Of a DNA stretch of 5,710 nt, positions 1 through 5,478 are shown one piece after another; positions within the stretch are counted from its first letter, which is position 1, and the number at the start of each line of letters is the position of its first letter. The notes under the pieces were generated by a model that saw only the letters and a list, made by a program, of their open reading frames with translations, did no database searches and was not told the DNA's origin. The DNA comes from an uncultured Porphyromonas sp. (lineage in GTDB: Bacteria; Bacteroidota; Bacteroidia; Bacteroidales; Porphyromonadaceae). The stretch spans positions 1-5,710 of the forward strand of contig CAKMOP010000114.1 in NCBI GenBank assembly GCA_927910985.1. The letters are read 5' to 3'. A program made the position numbers and the translations under genes.

Positions 1-763
1 GACGGCTTCGGCCTTTGATGTCGGTGACGTGTAGGGCAACGGGGCGCTCGGAACTTACCTCGATATCCCAGCCCTCGAAGCTGTTTCTACTGGAGAAGTT
101 TACCGTGATGGCGCCATCTTCGTCAGAGGATACGATCTCGGGGATATTAGTATTCACCCCAGATAGCTTGGTGATGAGCTTCTCGTCCTTGACTTCTTTA
201 CCATTATATATAGTGAGGTGATCCAGACGACCGATATTCAGCTTGCGTATGCGCAGGTGGATGACCTCTCCCTTGCGAGGGATGAAGTGCACTGTACCAT
301 TAAATTTGGCAGGGTACTTGCCCGTAGGACCGCCATTGTCGTAGAAGGACAGTGGCTCAGTGATCTCAACGGTGTTGTCGCCAGAGGCCATCAAGAGGAT
401 GTGGCGAGTGACGCGTGCTCCTTCGGGATCGGGTTGCTTGACTGCCACAGAAGCTCCTGAGATGGTCAGCTCAGGCAGGGCGAGGTCAAGAGCTTGACCT
501 GGGGTAGCGTCCGTAGCGATGTCAGCCGCTACATAGTAGTAGCTCTTGCGCTCGGGTAGCTCTTGGGATGTGGTGAGCTTGAGCACTACCGAGGTCTCTC
601 CATTGGGAGTGACTGAGCCAAGAAGGGTCTTCTGTGCGTAAGCCTTGGGGCTTGGTAGGGAGTAGAGGTGGAGGGCAGCGAATGCTTTGGCTTCGCCCTT
701 GAGCTGAAGCTTGATGGCGTCTAAGGTCTTAGGCGTAAGGCTCCCAGTGGTCTCGAGGTGAGG
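1..763 (-). CDS. Continuation of the surface protein after the frameshift (BNR_assoc_N-like 2 and CUB-like 4), partial
   Basis: In the minus-strand frame with codons beginning at positions such as 754, 721 and 4, the sequence is open from 763 to the left edge. It reads ETTGSLTPKTLDAIKLQLKG..., completing the BNR_assoc_N-like domain with the diagnostic KSYYYVAADIATDATPGQAL segment. This matches the GDNTFLLAGDIS...TTGDKL segment of the first copy. At about 410-50 follows a fourth CUB-like module: LSFYDNGGPTGKYPAKF, LTIYNGKEV, VSSDEDGAITV and FEGWDIEV are the same landmarks, in the same order, as in the three upstream modules. ERPVALHVTDI at the edge looks like the start of a further BNR_assoc_N-like domain, since the equivalent position after the third module reads PIPMQLTAEVV. 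There is no sensible independent start here, so this is the 3' part of the upstream gene rather than a separate one. Confidence 0.8.
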
Positions 764-2616
764 TCAAGGAATTCTAAGCCTTTTGCTCCTATGGGAGCTT
801 CGTCCGTGGAAGCTTGCTCGACGACTTCTGCCGTGAGTTGCATAGGGATGGGCTCCTTGCTGCGAACGGTGGCCTTCCAGCCCTTAGCCAGACGCGCTGA
901 GATCATTTCTTTCGGATTGAAGACAATGGTCAGCGCACCATCAGTGCTGGTAGAGCGGACGAACTTGGGACCACCATCGTTCATCGTCTTGTCATCGAGC
1001 TTCCAAAGGGGAGTACCCTTTTTATCCTTACCGGCATAGATCTCAAAGACTGCCTTTGTTCCTATACTTCCCTTCTGATAAAGTACATCGAAGGAGTGGA
1101 AGTCGATCTCGATCTTTTCTCCTTGCTTGCCCGGGAGGAAGGTCGTGATCTGTTCTTTTCTACCTCCATCGTAGTGCCCGAAGCTCATCGTCGGTGCGAA
1201 GGTCCAGTCGGAGTATACGGTGACGGTCTGTGGTGCTCCCTCGCGACTACGGTAGACGTTGTCGATGACGTAGGGTGTGGGGGCGGGCAGGCTCAGAGAT
1301 TGAGGAGTATCCGACAAGACTGCACTGGTAGCGGTGAGGCTGAGTTTGTCCCCTGTAGTGGCCCTGTCGGAGATGTCGCCTGCTAAGAGGAAGGTGTTAT
1401 CTCCGAAGTTGAGGTCGATCGGCTTCGTGAGCTTGAGGTGAGCATCTTCGCCTGTGATGGTGACTTCACCGAGGAGAGCGTCTGTGCGCACCTCTGTTCC
1501 TCGGTAAAGAGCTATACGCTTGAGCGCGCCACTGGAAGTGCCTTGAGTCGAGAGGTCAAGGGCTGAGAAGGTGAGCGCAGGGCTAATGCCTTCGGTCTTG
1601 AGGGTGAGCTGAAGAAGAGGCTTGTTGAGTTCGCCAGCTGCGGCCTGCTCCTTTTCTTTCGGATGGCTTGCAGTGGCTGAGCTGAACGTCATCTTTTGGG
1701 GGGCGATCGCCTCGACACGTGCGATGAAACCCGCTTTGGGAACGCCCGTGACACTTTTTAGGGATACGGTGAGTGCTCCATCAGCTTCGCTCGAGATGAG
1801 GGTGATGGGTACAGGATCCTTAAGGAGTGTTCGGAGTAGCTTCGTGGCCTCTGTGCCGTGTCCATTATAGATCTTTAGCAGGTCGTTCTTCTCTGGGTTG
1901 GTATTGAAGAGTTCAAGATTGGTAAAGGTAATGCGTACCTTCTGTCCTTTTTCTTTTGGTACGAAGGTCACATAGCCTTCGAAGTTCTCGCTAATCGTCC
2001 CTGTAGGTCCACCATCATCGTAGAAGTTGAGCGCAGATTCACCTACCTGGACTTCACGAGGGCCTGGTACCATATAGACGGAACCATTGGGCTCGCTGGG
2101 TACGGGCTGGTCAGTAGACTTCTTTTCGACACTATTGACGGTGGCTATCCATCCTTTCCCCGTAGGTGCTGTCCCTTCAAAGACAAAGGTGAGTGCTCCA
2201 TCGGCGGAGGTGGAGTGGAAGAGGTGATGCGTAAGGTCGTTGCCTGTCAGCGTGTGAATCGGCTTGACTGTCGGCTTGGTGTACTTAATGTCATCGCTTT
2301 CATCTTCGTCGTCATTGCTGGAGTAGTCCTTAATGAGCTTTTGTCTTCCCTCGTAGACGTAGAGCTTAGCTCCTTTGAGGTCGAGCTCTGAGAAGTTGAC
2401 CTCAATGGCTTGTCCATACTTAGGGATAAAGGTGAAAGCAGTGATGCCAGGGCGGGAAAGAATCGCGTTAGCACCGCCAGAGTCGTAGAAGGTTTCCGTC
2501 ATTAGCACCTGCTTCGTCTGATGCTGCCCATAGAGTATCGGCATATTCACCCCAGCCTTTAGGCTTAGGTGCGTGAAGAAGGCGCACAATAAGATAATCG
2601 GTAGAAGACGTCTCAT
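721..2616 (-). CDS. N-terminal 631 residues of secreted CUB-like/BNR-associated domain protein, before the frameshift
   Basis: The product begins with a signal peptide: two arginines, a hydrophobic core (LLPIILLCAFF) and probable cleavage around residues 20-25, so it is exported. Three CUB-like modules are visible at about residues 36-163, 189-303 and 465-587. Each has an early DGG or SGG motif (FYDSGG, FYDDGG, HYDGG), a central strand with an IYNG-like motif (YVYEG, KIYNG, EIYAG), a late S(T/E)(S/A)(T/A)DGALT motif and a closing GW/GF strand. Between the second and third, residues 308-438 resemble the domain that precedes BNR sialidase propellers, ending in the typical GDNTFLLAGDIS...ATTGDKL pattern. 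A second such domain starts near residue 592 and is cut by the break. The last 11 or so residues (RPLGALRLRP) are out-of-frame. CUB-like folds often mediate protein or glycan contacts, so adhesion or substrate binding is a reasonable guess. No catalytic motif is seen. The start has good support from the signal peptide. Confidence 0.85.
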   Translation of the reverse strand: MRRLLPIILLCAFFTHLSLKAGVNMPILYGQHQTKQVLMTETFYDSGGANAILSRPGITAFTFIPKYGQAIEVNFSELDLKGAKLYVYEGRQKLIKDYSSNDDEDESDDIKYTKPTVKPIHTLTGNDLTHHLFHSTSADGALTFVFEGTAPTGKGWIATVNSVEKKSTDQPVPSEPNGSVYMVPGPREVQVGESALNFYDDGGPTGTISENFEGYVTFVPKEKGQKVRITFTNLELFNTNPEKNDLLKIYNGHGTEATKLLRTLLKDPVPITLISSEADGALTVSLKSVTGVPKAGFIARVEAIAPQKMTFSSATASHPKEKEQAAAGELNKPLLQLTLKTEGISPALTFSALDLSTQGTSSGALKRIALYRGTEVRTDALLGEVTITGEDAHLKLTKPIDLNFGDNTFLLAGDISDRATTGDKLSLTATSAVLSDTPQSLSLPAPTPYVIDNVYRSREGAPQTVTVYSDWTFAPTMSFGHYDGGRKEQITTFLPGKQGEKIEIDFHSFDVLYQKGSIGTKAVFEIYAGKDKKGTPLWKLDDKTMNDGGPKFVRSTSTDGALTIVFNPKEMISARLAKGWKATVRSKEPIPMQLTAEVVEQASTDEAPIGAKGLEFLDLTSRPLGALRLRP

Positions 2617-2707
2617 CGGCGTTAGTTATAAGAGTGAATTAAATTGAGTGCTCCAGGCAAGGTTGAGTTGTCTAAAGGCTGGTTATGGCTTGTCACTTTA
2701 TACACCG

Positions 2708-2738
2708 CAAACTTACTGAGAATACTGCAGAATGTCAA
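2708..2738 (-). promoter_or_regulatory. Predicted Bacteroidetes-type promoter for the surface protein gene
   Basis: On the minus strand, TTG (2738-2736, within TTGAC) is followed after 20 nt by TAAGTTTG (2715-2708). This is an exact match to the Bacteroidetes primary sigma factor consensus TTG-N19-21-TAnnTTTG. Transcription would start near 2704, giving a leader of roughly 88 nt before the ATG at 2616. The leader has no evident Shine-Dalgarno sequence, which is normal for this phylum. Confidence 0.6.
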
Positions 2739-2743
2739 GGTCA

Positions 2744-2798
2744 ACCAAAGAAGCATCTACACCACACTCTGTGCCGATGCATATCATCTTCCTTTGGT
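2744..2798. repeat. Imperfect inverted repeat in the divergent intergenic region
   Basis: ACCAAAGAAG at 2744-2753 is complementary to CTTCCTTTGGT at 2788-2798 with a single bulged base, enclosing about 34 nt. It lies just upstream of the minus-strand promoter. It could form a stem in a rightward transcript or serve as a spaced protein-binding site. It may also be chance. Confidence 0.35.
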
Positions 2799-2805
2799 GC
2801 AGCTT

Positions 2806-2859
2806 CTTTCCACGGATGGAGAGAGGGCGCTCCTAAGGTGGAAAGTAAACTTTCCACGG
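2806..2859. repeat. Repeated CTTTCCAC motif, two direct copies and one inverted
   Basis: CTTTCCACGG occurs at 2806-2815 and again, identically, at 2850-2859, while its inverse GTGGAAAG is at 2838-2845. Three copies within 54 bp of noncoding DNA between two divergent promoters suggest a regulator-binding cluster. Which protein binds is unknown; RprY is the nearest candidate on context alone. Confidence 0.45.
2838..2857. repeat. Perfect 20-bp palindrome (9-bp arms, AA centre)
   Basis: GTGGAAAGT at 2838-2846 and ACTTTCCAC at 2849-2857 are exact reverse complements separated by only AA. With a 2-nt centre it suits a dimeric DNA-binding protein better than an RNA hairpin. No T-run follows, so it is not an intrinsic terminator. 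It sits about 100 bp upstream of the minus-strand promoter and about 140 bp upstream of the plus-strand one. Confidence 0.55.
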
Positions 2860-2888
2860 GAGGAAAGAATAGGAAAACTTGGTCTCTT

Positions 2889-2967
2889 GGGGGGGCATCG
2901 TACTAAGTTAGGTGGGAGGGACTCTACGATCGGGCAGGTGAGTTCACCGCTTAGGGTGAGGGGGGGG
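2889..2967. repeat. Two poly-G tracts (7 and 8 bases) in noncoding DNA
   Basis: Seven consecutive G residues lie at 2889-2895 and eight at 2960-2967, the second ending about 26 bp upstream of the -33-like element of the rightward promoter. Such tracts are prone to length change by slipped-strand mispairing. Neither lies inside a promoter spacer or coding frame, so any effect on expression would be through altered spacing to upstream sites. Confidence 0.4.
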
Positions 2968-2992
2968 ACGGTGCCAAATGTGATGCGTCAAG

Positions 2993-3021
2993 CTGACCCG
3001 TACGGGAAATGCTTATCTTTG
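2993..3021 (+). promoter_or_regulatory. Predicted Bacteroidetes-type promoter for rprX(-rprY), with palindromic spacer
   Basis: TATCTTTG at 3014-3021 fits the TAnnTTTG element exactly. CTG at 2993-2995, 18 nt upstream, is a one-mismatch version of the TTG element, so the site is slightly weaker and tighter than consensus. Transcription would start near 3026, giving a leader of about 55 nt. The spacer contains the perfect 10-bp palindrome CCCGTACGGG (2997-3006), which may be an operator. No clear ribosome-binding sequence precedes the ATG at 3082. Confidence 0.5.
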
Positions 3022-3081
3022 CATATAATAATAGTTGTCGTATCCTTTTAGATATCCTTTGTATTCTTTGCCCCGCCGTTT

Positions 3082-3756
3082 ATGAGTAAGCGAGTCATCT
3101 GGATGATTGTTATGGCCCTTGTCTTGGCCTATGGTCTCCTGTCGTGGGTGCAATATGAATACTATGGTCGTGTGCTGAATCTGCGTACCGAGGCGATTCG
3201 TAGCCAGATGAAGGAGGCTATGTCCGAAGTTGCCGAAGAGCTACAAGTACGCGAGCTCATCCGCTATCTCAATCGTGGATTGCAGCGTGAGAACGATCGC
3301 TTCAAGGATGGGGTCTTCCTTCCTACGGACGTAGCTGAGTTCGATATTTGGACGCGTACGAAGATCGATACCCAGATGGTACGCTCGGCTCTGAATCGGG
3401 ATGATATCTACCTAAAGATGCCTCGTAGTGGGGGTGCGAATCGAATAGATTACCGCCCTTCTGATCGCCTGGTTCACTCCTATTTCTCGAATCTACATTC
3501 ACTTGACCGCTATATCCTCAAGTATCTATATGATAGCTACGACAAGGATAGCATACCGCAGATGGTGAATGTTCGTCTGCTCAAGAGTCTCATCCGAGAG
3601 CACCTGGACAGCAAGGATCTGTGTGGTCCCTATCAGATGTCGCTCTACGACTATCGTGGGCGCACACTCTACGAGTATATCCCGCCGAGTATGGCGCGTG
3701 GCAAGCGATGGGGAGGAGCGCAATACGGTGGTGCAATATCTATTTGTTCCGACTGA
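3082..3756 (+). CDS. rprX: RprX-like kinase, N-terminal fragment: first membrane segment and periplasmic sensor region
   Basis: The ATG at 3082 opens with MSKR followed by a membrane segment at about residues 5-24 (VIWMIVMALVLAYGLLSWV), positive-inside, so the following region lies in the periplasm. Residues 30-205 form the sensor region. They start with a helical stretch rich in E, K and R (about 35-72) and end with YQMSLYDYRGRTLYEY (184-199), which resembles the closing strands of a PAS-like or double-helix sensor fold. No known ligand-binding motif is recognised. About residues 208-224 (KRWGGAQYGG...) are probably out of frame, since the other frame gives a better continuation. The start is favoured by the membrane segment directly behind it and the promoter-like site about 60 bp upstream. 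Confidence 0.75.
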   Translation: MSKRVIWMIVMALVLAYGLLSWVQYEYYGRVLNLRTEAIRSQMKEAMSEVAEELQVRELIRYLNRGLQRENDRFKDGVFLPTDVAEFDIWTRTKIDTQMVRSALNRDDIYLKMPRSGGANRIDYRPSDRLVHSYFSNLHSLDRYILKYLYDSYDKDSIPQMVNVRLLKSLIREHLDSKDLCGPYQMSLYDYRGRTLYEYIPPSMARGKRWGGAQYGGAISICSD

Positions 3757-4624
3757 TGGCTCTGAGACGGATCGCCCCTATATGAAGGTCACGATCGATG
3801 CAACCCCGACGAAGTCGGAGGTGATGCGACTGGCTCTGCCGAGCTTCATCTCCACGCTGATCGTGCTCATCTTGGGCTTCTCTGCATTAGGTGTCCTGAT
3901 TCGGCATATGAACTTCTCTACCCAGCGCTCGAGCTTCATCAATAATATGACGCACGAGCTGAAGACACCAGTGAGCACGATTCTTCTCTCCAGTCAGTCC
4001 TTGGGAAGGACGCTTGCAGAGCAGGGAGAGCTTCCTCAGAGGGCTCAGAGTGCGCTGGAGATTATTGCCTTAGAAGCACAGCGGATGAAGTTCCTCATCG
4101 ACAAGGTGCTGCAGTTCTCTCTACTCGATGGAGCTACGGGGAAGTTCGCGCTTGAGCCACTTGATGTCAACGAGCTCTTACTGCCTGTGGCGGAAATCTA
4201 CACCTTCCACGCCCAGCAGCGAGGTGGCGACCTGGAGCTGGATCTGAATGCACTGAATACGTGGGTGAAGGGGAGTCAGATACATCTCTCGAATGTCTTC
4301 TTCAACCTCTTAGATAATGCGGTTAAGTACAGTAAGTCCGACAGCCCACTACAGCTGGCCATCCGTACCAAGGACGAAGAGGGGATGATTCGCATCACGA
4401 TCGAGGACAACGGTATCGGGATGGAGAAGCGCGAATTGAAGCGAGTCTTTGACCGCTTCTACCGTGTCACCTCGGGTAAGCGTCACGATGTGCGAGGCTT
4501 TGGGCTGGGACTTGCCTACGTGACCTCCGTCATCAATCAGTGTGGCGGTACGATCTCTGCCGAGAGCGACCTCGGGAAGGGAACGAAGATGATCATCCAC
4601 CTTCCTGCCTCGGATAGCGAGTAG
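3704..4624 (+). CDS. rprX: RprX-like kinase, C-terminal fragment: second membrane segment, HisKA and HATPase domains
   Basis: From SDGEERNTVVQYLF the frame completes the sensor domain, crosses the membrane (about 3830-3901, LALPSFISTLIVLILGFSALGVLI) and enters a complete kinase core. The H-box is FINNMTHELKTP, with the phospho-accepting histidine codon at 3953-3955 (residue 291 of a repaired protein). The ATP-binding domain has the N-box (FFNLLDNAVKYSK), G1 (IEDNGIGM), F-box (FDRFYRV) and G2 (GFGLGLAYV), ending with a GKGTKMIIHLP strand. The THELKTP context is typical of EnvZ/OmpR-class kinases that pair with OmpR regulators. The first in-frame ATG after the break is at 3782; a product started there would keep the second membrane segment and all catalytic motifs but lack the sensor. 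No ribosome-binding sequence is evident there, so independent translation is doubtful. Open reading extends back past 3569, but that part overlaps the other frame. Confidence 0.8.
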   Translation, partial: SDGEERNTVVQYLFVPTDGSETDRPYMKVTIDATPTKSEVMRLALPSFISTLIVLILGFSALGVLIRHMNFSTQRSSFINNMTHELKTPVSTILLSSQSLGRTLAEQGELPQRAQSALEIIALEAQRMKFLIDKVLQFSLLDGATGKFALEPLDVNELLLPVAEIYTFHAQQRGGDLELDLNALNTWVKGSQIHLSNVFFNLLDNAVKYSKSDSPLQLAIRTKDEEGMIRITIEDNGIGMEKRELKRVFDRFYRVTSGKRHDVRGFGLGLAYVTSVINQCGGTISAESDLGKGTKMIIHLPASDSE

Positions 4625-4704
4625 GGCGGTGGAAGCTCAGTACGGATTACTATTATTAATTGGTATATATAGACTAACCACAAAAGCTAATAGATTCGAC
4701 GACT
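4625..4704 (+). other. AT-rich spacer between rprX and rprY
   Basis: The 80-bp gap is strongly AT-rich in its middle (about 4648-4672) compared with the flanking genes. It contains no TAnnTTTG element, no clear terminator hairpin with a T-run, and no Shine-Dalgarno sequence. Co-transcription of rprX and rprY is therefore likely, although a non-canonical internal promoter in the AT-rich part cannot be excluded. Confidence 0.4.
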
Positions 4705-5430
4705 ATGGACGAACCATTAAAGATTCTCCTGTGCGAGGATGAAGAGAACCTCGGTACGATCCTGCAGGAACTCCTTCAGAGCAAAAAGTTCGCCGTCACG
4801 CTCTGCACCGATGGGGAGCAAGGTTGGGAAGCCTTCAAGAGCGCAAAGTATGACCTCTGTCTTTTGGATATCATGATGCCCAAGCGCGATGGTCTTACCT
4901 TGGCTAAGGATATACGTAGCCTCTCGGGTGACGTGCCCATTATCTTCCTCACTGCCCTTGGTATGCGTGAGAATATCCTCGAGGGCTTCCGCTCAGGAGC
5001 TGACGACTATATCACGAAGCCGTTCAGTATGGAGGAGCTTCTCCTGCGTATCGAAGCTATCCTGCGCCGTACGACGAAGCACGAAGGAGAGAAGGAACCC
5101 CAGCGTGTCTATCAGCTTGGTCGCTATGTCTTCAATACGACGACGCAGACACTCGCCCTCGGAGAGTCATCTCGCCGTCTGACGACGAAGGAGTGCGAAC
5201 TGCTTTCTCTGCTTTGTCTCTTCGCTAATCAGACGCTGGAGCGTAGCCACGCGCTCAACGTCATCTGGGGCGTCTCCGAGCCTACGGGGACGCACGACTC
5301 GACCTTCACCCAGCGCAGTATGGATGTCTATGTGACCAAGCTGCGCCGTATGCTCGACGGTGATCCACGTGTCGAAATCAAGAACGTCCACGGTAAGGGA
5401 TACAAGCTCGTCATCCCCACTGAGGCGTAG
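4705..5430 (+). CDS. rprY: RprY-like OmpR-family response regulator
   Basis: The 241-residue product has an N-terminal receiver domain (about 5-122) and a C-terminal winged-helix DNA-binding domain (about 134-238). Receiver residues are all present: acidic pair E11/D12, phospho-acceptor D55 in LCLLDIMMPK, T83 in FLTAL, and K105 in DYITKPF. The DNA-binding part has the recognition helix region SMDVYVTKLRRML (205-217) and the wing hairpin NVHGKGYKLVI, as in OmpR/PhoB proteins. It is a cytoplasmic transcription factor activated by phosphate from its kinase, here the RprX-like gene directly upstream. In B. fragilis, rprX/rprY were found through effects on porin expression in E. coli, and RprY of P. 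gingivalis is described as an orphan regulator; both are from memory. The gene is intact with ordinary length. The exact rprY assignment depends on similarity and context; the OmpR-family assignment is certain. Confidence 0.88.
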   Translation: MDEPLKILLCEDEENLGTILQELLQSKKFAVTLCTDGEQGWEAFKSAKYDLCLLDIMMPKRDGLTLAKDIRSLSGDVPIIFLTALGMRENILEGFRSGADDYITKPFSMEELLLRIEAILRRTTKHEGEKEPQRVYQLGRYVFNTTTQTLALGESSRRLTTKECELLSLLCLFANQTLERSHALNVIWGVSEPTGTHDSTFTQRSMDVYVTKLRRMLDGDPRVEIKNVHGKGYKLVIPTEA

Positions 5431-5443
5431 GCACGCCCCCTCC

Positions 5444-5456
5444 TGGGCTCCGCCCA
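5444..5456. terminator. Short GC-rich hairpin after rprY (weak terminator candidate)
   Basis: TGGGC (5444-5448) and GCCCA (5452-5456) form a perfect 5-bp stem with a 3-nt loop, 14 nt after the rprY stop and between convergent frames. No T-run follows on either strand, so it does not meet the usual criteria for an intrinsic terminator. Confidence 0.25.
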
Positions 5457-5478
5457 CTACTCATCAGACAGCTACACA

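Larger units (their letters stand above)
1..2616 (-). pseudogene. Frameshifted gene for large secreted multi-domain surface protein (CUB-like / BNR-associated modules), 3' end beyond window
   Basis: This is the whole visible extent of one gene broken by a single frameshift. The first frame runs from the ATG at 2616 to a TAG at 721-723. The continuing frame is open from 763 to position 1, with a TGA at 764-766 just before it. The join must therefore lie between 763 and 721, most simply at the CTCGAG at 752-757, where restoring one base links ...LDLTS to ETTGSLTPK. The module order across the join is signal peptide, CUB-like 1, CUB-like 2, BNR_assoc_N-like 1, CUB-like 3, BNR_assoc_N-like 2 (spanning the break), CUB-like 4, then the start of another module. 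At least 870 residues are encoded. The C-terminus, where an enzymatic domain or a type IX secretion signal could lie, is not visible. The domain integrity on both sides favours a sequence error or a very recent mutation over long-term decay. Confidence 0.8.
2617..3081. other. Divergent intergenic region of 465 bp
   Basis: This stretch separates the leftward surface-protein gene from the rightward kinase gene. It contains one promoter-like site for each strand, the inverted and direct repeats at 2744-2859, the G tracts and the spacer palindrome listed separately. A short palindrome GGTGAGTTCACC also lies at 2937-2948. A plus-strand open frame from 2644 to 3051 exists, but it begins at TTG, contains runs of G and shows no recognisable protein features, so I read the region as noncoding. 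I see no tRNA, rRNA or recognisable riboswitch. Confidence 0.6.
3082..4624 (+). pseudogene. rprX: Frameshifted RprX-like sensor histidine kinase gene
   Basis: Two overlapping frames together encode one membrane histidine kinase. The first runs 3082-3756, and the second is open across the overlap and ends at the TAG at 4622-4624. Removing one base near 3703 joins ...PPSMARG to SDGEERNTVVQYLF and yields a 513-residue protein. That is close to the usual length of Bacteroidales RprX-type kinases, which have two membrane segments flanking a sensor domain and a HisKA-HATPase core. It is followed 80 bp later by the response regulator on the same strand, the standard arrangement for rprX-rprY. Every kinase motif is intact, so the lesion is recent or a sequence error. 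If real, the gene would give a membrane-anchored sensor fragment without kinase activity. The RprX name rests on recalled family similarity and the neighbouring regulator. Confidence 0.75.

Noticed and set aside
15..460. Two plus-strand open frames opposite the surface-protein gene
   Set aside because: The minus strand here encodes a clear CUB-like module with conserved landmarks; these are antisense shadows.
750..763. Programmed -1 frameshift in the surface-protein gene
   Set aside because: The reading-strand sequence around CTCGAG has no X XXY YYZ heptamer.
758..1870. Three plus-strand open frames opposite the surface-protein gene
   Set aside because: They have no domain features and lie fully antisense to a well-supported coding region.
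2644..3051. Plus-strand open frame of 135 codons in the divergent intergenic region
   Set aside because: It starts with TTG, contains G-tract-driven residues and no recognisable domain, and overlaps both predicted promoters and the repeat cluster.
2617..3081. Mobile element or CRISPR array in the intergenic repeats
   Set aside because: There are no regularly spaced repeats, no terminal inverted repeats with target duplications, and no transposase.
3690..3715. Programmed ribosomal frameshifting in rprX
   Set aside because: There is no slippery sequence, rare-codon/stop arrangement or downstream structure of a known type, and the GGGG at 3710-3713 is short. An indel is simpler.
3754..3758. 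TGATG stop-start overlap at the end of the first rprX fragment, suggesting reinitiation
   Set aside because: The ATG at 3756-3758 is in the third frame and does not read into the kinase domain.
4349..4600. Minus-strand open frame within the kinase ATP-binding domain
   Set aside because: It is antisense to the N-, G1-, F- and G2-boxes of the kinase, which explain the sequence completely.
5167..5457. Minus-strand open frame of 96 codons opposite the rprY DNA-binding domain
   Set aside because: It is antisense to the winged-helix region and shows no protein features of its own.
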